A stretch of DNA of 64,000 bases from an uncultured Ruminococcus sp. (GCA_902789345.1 CADANT010000007.1:1-64000); one strand, 5' to 3'. Numbered from the stretch's first letter, positions 36,241-46,262 are shown. Made by a program: numbers and translations. Notes: generated from the letters alone by a model not told the origin.

Positions 36241-38700
36241 CTACTGCACCTTATTAAAGGTAAACTCCTTGTCCTGTACTGTACACTCAACCTTATCGCC
36301 GGCTTTTATTTTACCCTCAAGAATTTCCTCACTGATTTTATCCTCAATGTTGGAGCATATAGCTCTTCTTAAAGGTCTTGCGCCATATACAGGGTCGAAG
36401 CCAACTTCTGCAATACGCTTAACGGCATCGTCTGTAAAGTTGATGGTAATGTCCATATCAGCCAACCTCTTTGTCAGAGAGCCAAGCATTAGCTTTGCAA
36501 TTTGAGCGATTTCATCATTTGACAGCTTTGTAAATACTATAATATCGTCAACTCTGTTTAAGAATTCAGGACGGAAGGTGTTTTTCAGCTCTCCCATAAC
36601 TGTTTCCTTAATCTTTTGGTAGTCCTCTTTCACTGCTTCTTTTTCGTCAGAGAATGCAAAACCAAGATCCTTTGTGCTTTCATTGGTGATATATTTTGCA
36701 CCTACATTAGATGTCATAATGATAATTGTATTTCTAAAGTCTACAAGTCTGCCCTGTGAATCTGTAAGTCTGCCGTCGTCAAGAATTTGAAGAAGCATAT
36801 TAAATACATCCGGGTGGGCCTTTTCGATTTCATCAAACAATACAACTGAATACGGGTGGCGTCTTACCTTTTCTGTCAGCTGACCGCCCTCATCATATCC
36901 AACATATCCAGGAGGCGAACCAACAAGCTTTGACACTGTGTGCTTCTCCATGTATTCGGACATATCAAGTCTTATCATATTATTCTCATCGCCAAACATA
37001 GCCTCGGCAAGTGCCTTACAAAGCTCTGTTTTACCTACACCTGTAGGACCAAGGAAGATAAACGAACCTATTGGTCGCTTAGGATCTTTCAGACCTACTC
37101 TGCCACGCCTAATAGACCTAGCTACAGCTGATACAGCCTCTTTTTGACCGATTAAACGCTTATGAAGAATATCCTCCATTTTCAACAGTCTTTGACTTTC
37201 CTCCTCTGTCAGCTGTGCAACAGGCACACCTGTCCAACCGGAAACTACCTCTGCTATATCCTCGGCAGTAACCTCGTTTACACTGCCGCCCTTTTGCGAC
37301 TTCCACTGGTCAACAGCCTTTTGGTGCTTTTCTCTGGCCTGCTTTTCCTCATCTCTCAGCTTTGCGGCGTCCTCAAACTTCTGTGCGTTTACAGCGGCGC
37401 TCTTTTCTGCCTCAAGTCTTTCAATTTCCTTTTCAAGCTCTTTAATTTCAGACGGCTCTGTATGGTCCTGCAAACGAACTCTTGACGCTGATTCATCAAT
37501 AAGGTCAATAGCCTTGTCAGGCAAAAATCTGTCATTAATATACCTTGACGACAGCTTAACAGCGGCATCAATAGCCTCGTCTGTAATCTTTACCTTATGG
37601 TGCGCCTCGTACCTGTCACGCAAGCCCTTTAGAATCTCTACTGTTTCCTCCTGTGTAGGCTCGCCAACTGTAACAGGCTGGAAACGACGCTCCAGTGCGG
37701 AATCCTTTTCAATGTACTTACGGTACTCGTTAAGGGTAGTTGCACCGATTACCTGGAAATCACCCCTAGCCAAAGACGGCTTTAAAATATTGGCTGCGTC
37801 AGAAGAACCCTCTGCACTGCCTGCGCCTACAATAGTATGCAGCTCATCAATAAACAGAATAACATTACCGGAGTTTTTTACCTCGTCAATAGCACTTTTA
37901 ATCCTGTCCTCAAAGTCGCCACGGTATTTTGTACCGGCTATCATACCTGTAAGGTCAAGGGCTACTACACGCTTACCCTGCAGCAAATCCGGAACTTCAT
38001 TGTTGGCAATTTTAAGCGCCAAGCCCTCGGCTACGGCTGTTTTACCTACGCCCGGCTCACCGATTAAGCAAGGATTGTTCTTTGAACGCCTTGACAAAAT
38101 CTGAATAACCCTGTCAATTTCCCTTTTTCTGCCGATAACCGGGTCAATTTCGCCCTTTTTAGCCTTGGCTGTCAGGTCTACACCAAACTTGTCAAGTGTT
38201 TCTGTCTTTCCTGCGGTTTTTCCGCTTGGCTTTTCCACATTGCTTGAAAAGCTCTCAACATTGTGGCTAAGCTGTTCCTTTATGTTCTCAACAATGTCGG
38301 CAGGCTTTGCACCGATTTCATTAATCATTCTTACTGCATAGCTGTCGTTGTCTTCAAGCAATGCAATAAGTAAATGCTCCGTGCCAACATAGTTGTGGTT
38401 TAATCGGGAGGCTATAACCATAGCCATTTGAATAACCCTTTTGCTTCGTGGTGTTAGGTCGGCTGTTGTAAGCCTTGTCATACTGCCTATACCTATTTTT
38501 TCTTTGATATTCTGCTCTACAGCCTCAAAGGTTACACCGGAATTTTCCAGTGCTACAGAGGCAACGCCTGAGTTTTCTTGAAGCAAGCCAAGCAAAATAT
38601 GCTCTGTGCCTATATATGTGTGGCCAAGCTGTTGTGCACAGTCAATAGCCATATTCATTGCCTTATTGGCATTTTCTGTAAAACCATTAAATCTATACAT
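36241..38700 (-). CDS. clpC: ATP-dependent Clp protease ATPase subunit ClpC
   Basis: An 819-residue AAA+ unfoldase. An N-terminal Clp repeat domain (1-145) precedes AAA-1 (Walker [14 protein letters not shown]), a UVR/coiled-coil middle domain with [25 protein letters not shown] split across about 425-450, and AAA-2 ([16 protein letters not shown]). It carries ClpP-binding and McsB/MecA-type adaptor surfaces by family. It degrades arginine-phosphorylated and misfolded proteins with ClpP. Last gene of the ctsR operon. Confidence 0.97.
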   Translation of the reverse strand: MYRFNGFTENANKAMNMAIDCAQQLGHTYIGTEHILLGLLQENSGVASVALENSGVTFEAVEQNIKEKIGIGSMTRLTTADLTPRSKRVIQMAMVIASRLNHNYVGTEHLLIALLEDNDSYAVRMINEIGAKPADIVENIKEQLSHNVESFSSNVEKPSGKTAGKTETLDKFGVDLTAKAKKGEIDPVIGRKREIDRVIQILSRRSKNNPCLIGEPGVGKTAVAEGLALKIANNEVPDLLQGKRVVALDLTGMIAGTKYRGDFEDRIKSAIDEVKNSGNVILFIDELHTIVGAGSAEGSSDAANILKPSLARGDFQVIGATTLNEYRKYIEKDSALERRFQPVTVGEPTQEETVEILKGLRDRYEAHHKVKITDEAIDAAVKLSSRYINDRFLPDKAIDLIDESASRVRLQDHTEPSEIKELEKEIERLEAEKSAAVNAQKFEDAAKLRDEEKQAREKHQKAVDQWKSQKGGSVNEVTAEDIAEVVSGWTGVPVAQLTEEESQRLLKMEDILHKRLIGQKEAVSAVARSIRRGRVGLKDPKRPIGSFIFLGPTGVGKTELCKALAEAMFGDENNMIRLDMSEYMEKHTVSKLVGSPPGYVGYDEGGQLTEKVRRHPYSVVLFDEIEKAHPDVFNMLLQILDDGRLTDSQGRLVDFRNTIIIMTSNVGAKYITNESTKDLGFAFSDEKEAVKEDYQKIKETVMGELKNTFRPEFLNRVDDIIVFTKLSNDEIAQIAKLMLGSLTKRLADMDITINFTDDAVKRIAEVGFDPVYGARPLRRAICSNIEDKISEEILEGKIKAGDKVECTVQDKEFTFNKVQ

Positions 38701-38794
38701 AAACTCATACCTCCAATAACTGTTTCATAATACTTCCTGATATTTATAATAACCCGCCCGGCAAATACTTTTTGTCACATTTACTGAATCGGGA

Positions 38795-39817
38795 TTATTT
38801 TAACTGTTCCTTAATAAGCTCAGCTCTAAGCTTATCTCTGTCCTGCGGGGATAACTCCTTGCCTTCGTTTAGTGTAAGGGTATTTGGCTGTAGCTCCACC
38901 AACAGGCTGTTTAGCGTATCCAATGAAATGCCATTGACTATTCCCTGGGCTACACCCAACCTTACTGCTGACAACAGACTTTGAGCTTCTTTTGTACTCA
39001 TTAGCAAGGCATATTTCAATTTACCTAAACACCTCATAATGTAGTCCTGAGTGTCAAGGCGTTTGCAAATTTCGTTACGGGCATCACGCTCGTTACCGAT
39101 AATCTGCATTGTTACGCTTTGCAGGTTTTCAATGGCTGTTTCCTCTGACAAACCAAGTGTTACCTGATTTGAAAGCTGATACATACCTACCTGTGCGTCT
39201 GTACCCTCGCCAAATGTACCACGAAGCGTTAAGCCGATTTTTGAAAGATTGTCCTCAAGTCGGTTAATTACTCCGCCGGACTGCAAAGCCGGTAAATGAA
39301 GCATTACCGACGCCCTTAGGCCTGTGCCTAAGTTTGTAGGGCACTGTGTAAGGTAACCCAGCTTTTCGTGGAACGCAAAGCCAAGAGCATTGTCAAGCAA
39401 GGTATCTATTTTATCGGCAACATCATATGCCTGCTTTAGTGATAAGCCATCGGAAAGAACCTGTATTCTTATGTGGTCCTCTTCGTTAAGCATAATGCTT
39501 ATTGACTCGTCCTCCGTTAAGAGTAAATACCTGCCGGATCTGTCACCGGCAAATGCCGGACTTACCAAGTGACGCTCTACAAGCGAATTTGCCTCCGTTG
39601 CTGAAAGCTGCGCCATGTTAATAAACTTAAATGTGCTTGCAATGTACGAATTGCTATTGTCAAGCGCATCTTTGACCTTGTTTGCCAGCTCGTTTTTCTG
39701 CTGTAAGCTCATAAGGTGTGGGAATGGATAACCGTTTAGGTTTCTTGCCAGTCTTATACGAGAGCTTATAACTACATCGCCCTGCTCACCGTTTTTGTCG
39801 TACCACTTATTTGGCAT
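38795..39817 (-). CDS. mcsB: protein arginine kinase McsB
   Basis: About 340 residues of the guanidino kinase fold. VVISSRIRLARNLNGYPFP and the NEEDHIRIQVLSDG loop are typical of McsB, as is LGYLTQCPTNLGTGLRASVMLHLP, which includes the catalytic Cys region. It phosphorylates arginines, inactivating CtsR and tagging proteins for ClpCP. The ATG at 39817 is preferred: AGGTGACAACA lies directly before it, within the 3' end of mcsA, which it overlaps by 11 bases. Confidence 0.96.
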   Translation of the reverse strand: MPNKWYDKNGEQGDVVISSRIRLARNLNGYPFPHLMSLQQKNELANKVKDALDNSNSYIASTFKFINMAQLSATEANSLVERHLVSPAFAGDRSGRYLLLTEDESISIMLNEEDHIRIQVLSDGLSLKQAYDVADKIDTLLDNALGFAFHEKLGYLTQCPTNLGTGLRASVMLHLPALQSGGVINRLEDNLSKIGLTLRGTFGEGTDAQVGMYQLSNQVTLGLSEETAIENLQSVTMQIIGNERDARNEICKRLDTQDYIMRCLGKLKYALLMSTKEAQSLLSAVRLGVAQGIVNGISLDTLNSLLVELQPNTLTLNEGKELSPQDRDKLRAELIKEQLK

Positions 39818-40310
39818 TGTTGTCACCTGCTTCCAAATCATTAATTTTATCTCTTAACTTAGCGGCAAGCTCAAAGTTCTGTTCCTTTACCGCCTGTGCC
39901 AGCTCCTGTCTTGTTTTTTCAATTTCTCTTGACAGCTTAAGGTCTGCTCCTGCCCCTGCTACCACCTTACCGGTGTGCTGAATGTTGCCGTGAATTTTCT
40001 GTATTGACGGCAACAGCTCGTCATAAAAGTTTGTGTAGCAGTCTGCACAGCCTACCTTGCCCGACCTGGCAATATCTGCAAAGGACGAGCCGCAGGACTT
40101 GCACCGTGTAGCACTTGTGCGTGACGGTAAGCCATCACCAAAAAAGCTGCCTAAAAAGCTGCTAAAATCTGTTGCAGTATGTGCAAACAAACTGCCGAAG
40201 CCTTTTTCTTTTGCACAGTGTGGACAAAGCCACATTTCTGTATATTCACCGTTTACCATAGACTTAACATGAGTTGTCGCCTGGTTTTTTCCACATAGTT
40301 CGCAAATCAT
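39807..40310 (-). CDS. mcsA: McsA, activator of protein arginine kinase
   Basis: About 167 residues. Two zinc-binding four-Cys clusters can be seen: CELCGKN with CPHCAKE near the N-terminus, and CKSCGSS with CADCYTN in the middle. A C-terminal UVR domain follows (EQNFELAAKLRDKINDLEA). It binds and activates McsB. The ATG at 40310 has AAGGAGG 7 nt upstream. It sits between ctsR (26 bp) and mcsB. Confidence 0.95.
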   Translation of the reverse strand: MICELCGKNQATTHVKSMVNGEYTEMWLCPHCAKEKGFGSLFAHTATDFSSFLGSFFGDGLPSRTSATRCKSCGSSFADIARSGKVGCADCYTNFYDELLPSIQKIHGNIQHTGKVVAGAGADLKLSREIEKTRQELAQAVKEQNFELAAKLRDKINDLEAGDNNAK

Positions 40311-40335
40311 AAATAAACCTCCTTGTTTATACACC

Positions 40336-40791
40336 TTAAATTATTGACAAAAGCATATTCTTTAGTACAGTTGCTCTTACATTGTTGCGCAGCTGCTTTG
40401 GTATGCTGTAAAAAGCTCTTTCGGAAATTGCCGAAGACATTACTCTGGCTGTTTCGTTGGCTACTACACCGCTTGCCATAAGATTTTTCAGTATCATATT
40501 GGCTGATGTTGCATCAAGCGAATCACCGATAGAATTAACAATATGCATTATTATCTCCGCCTTTCCCGTTGTGAAATGAATTTTTGTAATGCGAATATAA
40601 CCTCCGCCGCCTCGCCTGCTTTCGACTACATAGCCGTTTTCTTGAGTAAAGCGAGAGCTAAGCACATAATTTATTTGACTGGGCACGCAGCCCAAGCTGT
40701 TTGCCAGTTCATTACGCTGTATTTCAGCTGTGCCGTTGCTTTCGTCAATCATATTATTTATATAATTCGCCACAAGGTCGCTCATCCTCAT
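40336..40791 (-). CDS. ctsR: transcriptional repressor CtsR
   Basis: About 151 residues. N-terminal winged helix with NELANSLGCVPSQINYVLSSRF and the glycine-rich wing ESRRGGGGYIRI, whose arginine is the heat-sensing/McsB-target region, then a helical dimerisation domain. It represses clp genes at normal temperature. ATG at 40791 with AGAGG 8 nt upstream. Two CtsR boxes flank its promoter, so the operon is autoregulated. Confidence 0.96.
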   Translation of the reverse strand: MRMSDLVANYINNMIDESNGTAEIQRNELANSLGCVPSQINYVLSSRFTQENGYVVESRRGGGGYIRITKIHFTTGKAEIIMHIVNSIGDSLDATSANMILKNLMASGVVANETARVMSSAISERAFYSIPKQLRNNVRATVLKNMLLSII

Positions 40792-40916
40792 ACTTGTCAC
40801 CTCTTTTTACTGCACAGCTTATAACATATACGCTGTGCTTACAACCTTAGCTTCTGCATAACCTGTCTTGAATCATTCAGCTTATTACAAAGCTTTCGGT
40901 AAGGGTCAGTGTTCTT

Positions 40917-40933
40917 TTTAACCTTCTTTGACC
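40917..40933 (-). promoter_or_regulatory. CtsR box 1
   Basis: On the minus strand GGTCAAA-GAA-GGTTAAA matches the CtsR heptad direct repeat (A/GGTCAAA-N3-A/GGTCAAA) with one change. It lies about 35 bp downstream of the -10. Confidence 0.88.
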
Positions 40934-40966
40934 TTTTCTCTTTGATTTTCCCTGACCTTTGTTTAT

Positions 40967-40995
40967 ATTATATGTCGTAGGTCAGTTAAAGTCAA
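40967..40995 (-). promoter_or_regulatory. SigA-type promoter of the ctsR operon
   Basis: Minus-strand TTGACT (40990-40995), 17-bp spacer, TATAAT (40967-40972). It is framed by the two CtsR boxes. Confidence 0.85.
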
Positions 40996-41012
40996 AGTCA
41001 AAAATAGTCAAA
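40996..41012 (+). promoter_or_regulatory. CtsR box 2
   Basis: AGTCAAA-AAT-AGTCAAA on the plus strand is a second CtsR heptad repeat, abutting the -35. An extra GTCAAA lies just beside it (40991-40996). Confidence 0.85.
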
Positions 41013-41107
41013 TTTTTAATGTTGGTTTGGTTCTATCTCTTGTTTTCGCCGTTTTTCTTGAATTTGCTCTTATTTTCAAAAAATTAATAACTTTTATGAA
41101 CAAAAAA

Positions 41108-41143
41108 TGCATACAGAAGGCTGACCTTGCCCACCTGTATGCA
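41108..41143 (-). terminator. terminator after the TIGR04086-like gene
   Basis: TGCATACAG and CTGTATGCA form a 9-bp stem with an inner AAGG/CCTT; on the minus strand it is followed by TTTTTTG. Confidence 0.85.
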
Positions 41144-41203
41144 CACTGCCTATAATAAATAAAGCTGCTATTTACAACACCTGACGATACCTGCTAAAAC
41201 AGC

Positions 41204-41605
41204 CTAATATTTTTTTACACGCTGTTTTTTATTTACAGAAACAACTCCCCCTATAGCTCCGGCGCACAGCATAGCTATAAGCTTGGTAAGAGAAAGCATA
41301 GACACCGGCTCTACACTCATAGAAAGACCTACCATAAATATTACTACAAACATACCCAGTGCCGTAAGCAAACCCACCATAAGTCCCCTGGACTTGCATA
41401 TACGCACTGATATGTAACTGCCTAAAAATGCCGACACTGCGCTAATAACCTGCAGTGCCACAAAAACAGCGTTTGTAGGTATTTGTCCGGTCTTTACCAG
41501 CACAAAGGATAGTATTACTATCATAATACTGCACAGCACAAGCCCTACAATCATACCTATAAGCACAGCTCTGAACACCGTTAATCGTTGGTTTTCTTTA
41601 TACAT
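41204..41605 (-). CDS. TIGR04086-family (YrzE-like) membrane protein
   Basis: About 133 residues with four hydrophobic segments, beginning MYKENQRLTVFRAVLIGMIVG and ending in a basic KKQRVKKY tail. This matches in size and topology the TIGR04086/YrzE family of Firmicutes membrane proteins, whose function is unknown. The ATG at 41605 is chosen for the GGAGGGAGCGGTT just upstream; the frame is open to 41674. It has its own terminator. Confidence 0.65.
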   Translation of the reverse strand: MYKENQRLTVFRAVLIGMIVGLVLCSIMIVILSFVLVKTGQIPTNAVFVALQVISAVSAFLGSYISVRICKSRGLMVGLLTALGMFVVIFMVGLSMSVEPVSMLSLTKLIAMLCAGAIGGVVSVNKKQRVKKY

Positions 41606-41793
41606 AACCGCTCCCTCCTGCCTTATACTAAACGCCGTAAAAATATTTACACCATACTTCGTACTGTACAGCATAAACTCTGTCTTTTAGGGTAGTATTT
41701 GCACTGTACACAATACGCCGAAAATGTTTTCACCGCTTTTAAGCCATTTAGTATTCTAAGTAATTTTATTCAGCAAGCAGCAAAATTATGCCG

Positions 41794-41826
41794 AAAGCCG
41801 CCCCTGCACTAAGCAAGGACGGCTTT
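41794..41826 (-). terminator. terminator of the sodium symporter gene
   Basis: AAAGCCG and CGGCTTT close a hairpin with an inner partly paired stem (CCCCTGC/GCAAGGA). It lies 47 bp after the stop. The T-tract is weak. Confidence 0.6.
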
Positions 41827-41872
41827 AAATATTAATTATCTTTTTTACTCTAACTCCATAAACAAAACAGAA

Positions 41873-43243
41873 TTATTTTACAAATGTCGCAACTACACCG
41901 TTGACCAAAAGTATGGTTGCTATAATAGGCAATACCCACTTAAAGTAAATACGCAGTTTAGGACTTACCTTTAAGCCCTTGCCGCAGTTCACCTCTGCCA
42001 GGTAATTGTCAAAGCCCCAGCCGTATCTTGAAGTACAGAACAGTGTAACTATAATACTGCCACCCGGCAACATAATGTTACTTACTAAAAAGTCCTCAAG
42101 GTCAAGCACCGTAGAACCGTCACCCAAAGGGTTAAAGCCGCTTAGCAAATTAAAGCCTAAAACACAAGGCAAAGACAAAACCAAAAGCATAGCACAGTTT
42201 ATAACGCACACCAGTTTACGGTTAAGCTTCCACTTGTCTATCCAACAGCTTATAATATTTTCAAACACAGCAATTACAGTAGAAAAAGCCGCAAAGGACA
42301 TAAACAGGAAGAACAGCGCACCCCAAACTCTGCCAAAGGCCATATTATTAAATACATTCGGCAGTGTAATAAATATTAGGCTTGGACCACTGTCAGGTGC
42401 AACACCAAAGGCATAGCAGGCCGGGAAAATAATTAAACCGGCTATTATAGCTACGCAAGTGTCAAGTCCGGCAATGGTTAAGGATTCACCAAACAGAGAA
42501 CGATCCTTTTTAATGTAACTGCCGAAAATCATCATTGAGCCTATGCCTATACTAAGGGTAAAAAAGGACTGATTCATAGCGGCAACTATTACCGACAACC
42601 AACCTTTTTCATTTACAGCGTCCAGGTTTGGCACTAAATAAAACTTTAAACCCTCAAGTCCGCCCTTTAGCGTAAGGGAATGTACTGCCAATATTAATAT
42701 AAGTGCAAACAAAGCAATCATCATTACTTTGCTTATACGCTCAACGCCGTTTTGCAAGCCAAGTGAACATACAAAAAAGCCTACTATTATTACAATAAAT
42801 GTCCACAGTATTACTGTACCCGGCTCACTAAGCATTTTGTCAAATTCGCCGGACACTGCATCCTTATTCAGCCCTTCAAAATCACCTGCAACAAACTTAT
42901 AAAAATAGTACAGCATCCAACCGCCTACAACGGTATAGAACATCATCAGCAGGTAATTTCCTACAAGCGCAAAATAACCGTGAATGTGCCATTTTGAATT
43001 TTTAGGTTCGATTTTTTGGTAAGCACACATAATGCTTCGCTGGCTTGCTCTGCCTACAGCAAACTCCATTGTCAAAATAGGCACCGCCATAATAACAAGA
43101 AACATTATATAAAATAATACAAACAAACCGCCTCCGTAATTGCCGGCTACATAGGGAAAACGCCACACATTTCCTATACCCACGGCACAGCCAACAGACA
43201 GCAGTATAAATCCCAAACGGGATTTTAAACTTTCTCTCTCCAT
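41873..43243 (-). CDS. sodium-dependent symporter, NSS (SNF) family
   Basis: A 456-residue protein with about 12 membrane segments. The N-terminal GYAVGIGNVWRFPYVAGNYGGG-type signature, here split as SVGCAVGIGNVWRFPY and NYGGGLF, is the unwound TM1 that holds sodium and the amino group of the substrate in LeuT. It is probably a sodium-coupled amino acid importer; the substrate is not readable. It is a single gene with a bidirectional terminator behind its start region. Confidence 0.92.
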   Translation of the reverse strand: MERESLKSRLGFILLSVGCAVGIGNVWRFPYVAGNYGGGLFVLFYIMFLVIMAVPILTMEFAVGRASQRSIMCAYQKIEPKNSKWHIHGYFALVGNYLLMMFYTVVGGWMLYYFYKFVAGDFEGLNKDAVSGEFDKMLSEPGTVILWTFIVIIVGFFVCSLGLQNGVERISKVMMIALFALILILAVHSLTLKGGLEGLKFYLVPNLDAVNEKGWLSVIVAAMNQSFFTLSIGIGSMMIFGSYIKKDRSLFGESLTIAGLDTCVAIIAGLIIFPACYAFGVAPDSGPSLIFITLPNVFNNMAFGRVWGALFFLFMSFAAFSTVIAVFENIISCWIDKWKLNRKLVCVINCAMLLVLSLPCVLGFNLLSGFNPLGDGSTVLDLEDFLVSNIMLPGGSIIVTLFCTSRYGWGFDNYLAEVNCGKGLKVSPKLRIYFKWVLPIIATILLVNGVVATFVK

Positions 43244-43339
43244 TAAAATACCTCTCCGTTTAAATTATTTTTAAATTACATAGTAATACTATATCATATA
43301 CGGCGTTTATATTAAATAAACTATTCCTACGAAAATATA

Positions 43340-43381
43340 AGGATGATTTTGTCTATTTTACTCAATAAACAAAATCACCCT
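43340..43381. terminator. terminator at the end of the riboflavin operon
   Basis: AGGATGATTTTGT and ACAAAATCACCCT pair over 13 positions with one mismatch and a 16-nt loop. It lies beyond the ribH repeat array and just upstream of the symporter gene. Confidence 0.7.
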
Positions 43382-43394
43382 ATAAAAATAAATA

Positions 43395-43943
43395 TGCCTG
43401 CTGTATTGTATCTGTGGTTACCACTCCAAACATTACAGGTAAGCCGCTTTCCAGCGAAACCTGTGCAATACCTTGACCTATTCTAAGGTATTGCTGTTTC
43501 TGCTTCTTACAGCTTTTTCATTAGATTTGCCATTTCTATGGCACTTACTGCACAGTCGTAGCCCTTGTTGCCTGCCTTTGTTCCGGCTCTTTCTATTGCC
43601 TGCTGTATTGTGTCTGTGGTTACCACTCCAAACATTACAGGTAAGCCGCTTTCCAGCGAAACCTGTGCAATACCTCGACCTATTCTAAGGTATTGCTGTT
43701 TCTGCTTTTTACAAATTCTATTTATAATATTACAGCTTTTTCATTAGATTTGCCATTTCTATGGCGCTTACTGCGCAATCGTAGCCCTTGTTGCCTGCTT
43801 TTGTTCCGGCTCTTTCTATTGCCTGCTGTATTGTATCTGTGGTTACCACTCCAAACATTACAGGTAAGCCGCTTTCCAGCGAAACCTGTGCAATATCTTG
43901 ACCTATTCTAAGGTATTGCTGTTTCTGCTTTTTACATCCTATA
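43395..43943 (-). repeat. three tandem truncated copies of the ribH 3' end
   Basis: Downstream of ribH its last ~55 codons recur three times: about 43730-43897 and 43507-43674 (both to the stop) and a shorter 43395-43472. Each ribH piece is preceded, in the sense of transcription, by the same ~35-nt non-ribH segment, which with its flank forms a hairpin (GCAATACCTT/AAGGTATTGC, perfect in the outermost copy). Spacing between copies is 202, 223 and 214 bp, varying only in the short spacer after the stop. In the stretches I compared, all base differences from ribH are synonymous. No start codon or ribosome-binding site is evident for the pieces. Confidence 0.9.
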
Positions 43944-44405
43944 TTACAGCTTTTTCATTAGATTTGCCATTTCTATGGCACTTACCGCACAGTCGTAACC
44001 CTTGTTGCCTGCTTTTGTTCCGGCTCTTTCTATTGCCTGCTGTATTGTGTCTGTAGTTACTACTCCAAACATTACAGGCAAACCGCTTTCCAGCGAAACC
44101 TGTGCAATACCCTTAGAAACTTCCGCACAAACATAATCGTAATGTGAGGTGGCTCCTTTTATTACTGCGCCTAGGCAGATTATTGCGTTGTATTTGCCGC
44201 TTTGTGCCATTTTCTTTGCTATTACAGGTATTTCAAAAGCACCCGGTACCCAGGCCACATCAATGTCGTTGTCATTTAAGCCGTGTCTTACTAAACCGTC
44301 TACACAGCCGCTTAACAGCTTTGAGCCGATAAACTCGTTAAATCTGCCTACTACTATACCTATTTTTAATCCCTCTGCTACTAGCTTTCCTTCTAAAATA
44401 TTCAT
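43944..44405 (-). CDS. ribH: 6,7-dimethyl-8-ribityllumazine synthase
   Basis: A 153-residue lumazine synthase. It begins [26 protein letters not shown]; the substrate-binding [24 protein letters not shown] with catalytic His, and [23 protein letters not shown] (in parts) are present. It condenses the pyrimidine with dihydroxybutanone phosphate and forms a capsid-like shell. Full length. Last intact gene of the rib operon, 42 bp after ribBA. Its 3' portion is repeated downstream. Confidence 0.97.
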   Translation of the reverse strand: MNILEGKLVAEGLKIGIVVGRFNEFIGSKLLSGCVDGLVRHGLNDNDIDVAWVPGAFEIPVIAKKMAQSGKYNAIICLGAVIKGATSHYDYVCAEVSKGIAQVSLESGLPVMFGVVTTDTIQQAIERAGTKAGNKGYDCAVSAIEMANLMKKL

Positions 44406-44446
44406 TATTCTGCACCTCGTTTAAATTATAGTTTTATATATTCAAA

Positions 44447-44803
44447 TTAGTCCATATCCAGCATATGTCCCATTTTGTCCTGCTTTGTTCTTAAATAAAA
44501 CTCGTCGTATTTGTTCGCCTTAATTTTTATAGGCACTCTTTCTACTATTGTTATGCCGTAGTCCTCAAGTCCGTCGATTTTCAGCGGATTGTTTGTCATT
44601 ACACGCAGCTGCTTAACTCCTATGTTACGCAAAATTTGTGCGCCTACGGAGTAGTCACGCATATCTGCCGGGAAGCCCAGAGCAATGTTGGCCTCTATTG
44701 TGTCCATACCCTGGTCCTGCAGCTGGTAGGCTTTAATTTTATTTATTAGGCCAATGCCCCTGCCTTCTTGACGAAGATACACAAGTACGCCTCTGCCCTC
44801 CTG
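44447..44803 (-). pseudogene. ribA: GTP cyclohydrolase II remnant (3' part of ribBA)
   Basis: The C-terminal part of GTP cyclohydrolase II ([19 protein letters not shown] to the end, about 118 codons) continues the ribB frame after a break near 44804. In intact RibBA about 28 residues come between VRV and EGRG, including the zinc ligands of the HSECLTGD...RCDC segment. Here that segment is absent and the frame is shifted. The junction reads CGTGTT-C-CAGGAG. This half therefore cannot form a normal zinc site. Either the gene is broken or the assembly lost a short segment. Confidence 0.85.
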
Positions 44804-45569
44804 GAACACGGCACAAAACAGGCTTTCCGTCTGTAACATCACCCTTAATAAGCACTACATGGTGCTCGCCGTTTATTTTATTTATATAGCCTCTTATTTC
44901 AAATTCGCCATATCTTGTAGGCATTTTTGCCCTTGCAACACACTCAACAAATTCCTCGTGTACCTTTCTGTACTTAATCAGGTCGGCAACTGTACCTATT
45001 TTAAGATTATGCTTTTTGGCGAACTCTATAAGATAGTCTGTTCTTGCCATTGTGCCGTCATCTCTCATAATTTCACAGCACAAGCCCACCTGCTTACAGC
45101 CTGCCAGACGCATAAGGTCTACGGTAGCCTCTGTGTGGCCCTCGCGCTCTAAAATTCCGCCGTCCTTTGCAAGCAGTGGGAACATATGTCCGGGTCTTCT
45201 AAAGTCCTCCGGCTTTGCTCCGTCCTCAACCACCTTCATAGCTGTAACCGAACGCTCAAGTGCAGATATACCTGTTGTAGTATCTACATGGTCTATAGAA
45301 ACTGTAAAGGCCGTACAGTGGTTGTCTGTATTATGTGCAACCATTTGCGGCAGCTGCAATTTTTCTGTGTATTCTCTGCTCATTGGCATACATATTAAGC
45401 CCTTGGCGTGGCTTGCCATAAAGTTAATATTTTCAAGGGTTGCATACTGTGCTGCACAGATAACATCACCCTCGTTTTCTCTGTCCTCGGCATCAATTAA
45501 AACAATATTCTTGCCGTTTCTAATATCATCTAAAATCTCTTCTATTGTGTTAAATTTATATTCAGGCAT
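44739..45569 (-). CDS. ribB: 3,4-dihydroxy-2-butanone 4-phosphate synthase (RibB half of broken RibBA)
   Basis: The RibB domain is complete: [31 protein letters not shown] and [13 protein letters not shown] are intact in about the first 200 residues. The reading frame then enters the N-terminal part of GTP cyclohydrolase II ([13 protein letters not shown]) and runs out of frame after PVLCRV, adding about 20 foreign residues. RibB activity may survive. The ATG at 45569 has AAAGGAG 10 nt upstream; an upstream ATG at 45602 overlaps ribE. See the separate entry for the GCHII remnant. Confidence 0.9.
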   Translation of the reverse strand: MPEYKFNTIEEILDDIRNGKNIVLIDAEDRENEGDVICAAQYATLENINFMASHAKGLICMPMSREYTEKLQLPQMVAHNTDNHCTAFTVSIDHVDTTTGISALERSVTAMKVVEDGAKPEDFRRPGHMFPLLAKDGGILEREGHTEATVDLMRLAGCKQVGLCCEIMRDDGTMARTDYLIEFAKKHNLKIGTVADLIKYRKVHEEFVECVARAKMPTRYGEFEIRGYINKINGEHHVVLIKGDVTDGKPVLCRVPGGQRRTCVSSSRRQGHWPNK

Positions 45570-45588
45570 TTTAAGCTTGCTCCTTTCA

Positions 45589-46242
45589 TTAAATAAAACC
45601 ATTCTCCGCCAGCATCTGCATACTTATGTCGTCCTGTTGTTTAGACTGCATTCCTTGAAAGCTCATTAGCTTTTCAACATATTTTGCAATAATGTCGCAC
45701 TCAAGGTTTACCGCTGTACCAATGCTTTTGTTAAGCAGTGTTGTTTCCTGCGAGGTATGAGGAATTACAGACACCTTAAAGCATTTGCTGTCTACATATG
45801 CTACAGTAAGACTTATGCCGTCTATAGCTATAGAACCTTTTTCAACAACATACTTTAGAATATTATCATCTGTGCTGACAGTAACCCAAGTGGCATTGTC
45901 CTCTTTTTGGTATGCAGTTATTTTACCTGTACCGTCAATATGTCCGCTTACAATGTGGCCGCCCATTCGTGTAGCAGGCAACAATGCACGCTCAAGGTTT
46001 ACCCTACTGCCTGTCGACTGACTGCCTAGGTTGGTGCGGCGCATAGTTTCGGCCATAACATCGGCGGTAAAACAACCACCCTCTATATTTGTAACTGTAA
46101 GGCATACACCGTTTACAGCTATACTGTCACCAAGCTGTGTGTTTTCCAGCACTTTTTTGGCGCTGACTGTAATTACAGATGATTTTTCACCACGCTGTAC
46201 CTGCTTAATACTTCCTATTTCTTCAACAATTCCTGTAAACAC
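45589..46242 (-). CDS. ribE: riboflavin synthase alpha subunit
   Basis: A 217-residue protein with two similar lumazine-binding barrels. It begins MFTGIVEEIGSIKQV; each half has a VNGVCLTV or IDGISLTVAYV motif and a MGGHIVSGHIDGTG segment. It converts two lumazine molecules to riboflavin and the pyrimidine. Normal length. It lies 20 bp after ribD. Confidence 0.97.
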   Translation of the reverse strand: MFTGIVEEIGSIKQVQRGEKSSVITVSAKKVLENTQLGDSIAVNGVCLTVTNIEGGCFTADVMAETMRRTNLGSQSTGSRVNLERALLPATRMGGHIVSGHIDGTGKITAYQKEDNATWVTVSTDDNILKYVVEKGSIAIDGISLTVAYVDSKCFKVSVIPHTSQETTLLNKSIGTAVNLECDIIAKYVEKLMSFQGMQSKQQDDISMQMLAENGFI

Positions 46243-46262
46243 TCTGTCACCTCCACAGAAAA

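Noticed and set aside
43395..43943. CRISPR array
   Set aside because: The repeats are over 160 bp long and are clearly ribH coding sequence; there are no short repeats with unique spacers.
44739..44842. Programmed frameshift in ribBA
   Set aside because: No slippery heptamer is seen, and about 28 conserved residues are missing, so slippage alone could not restore the zinc site.
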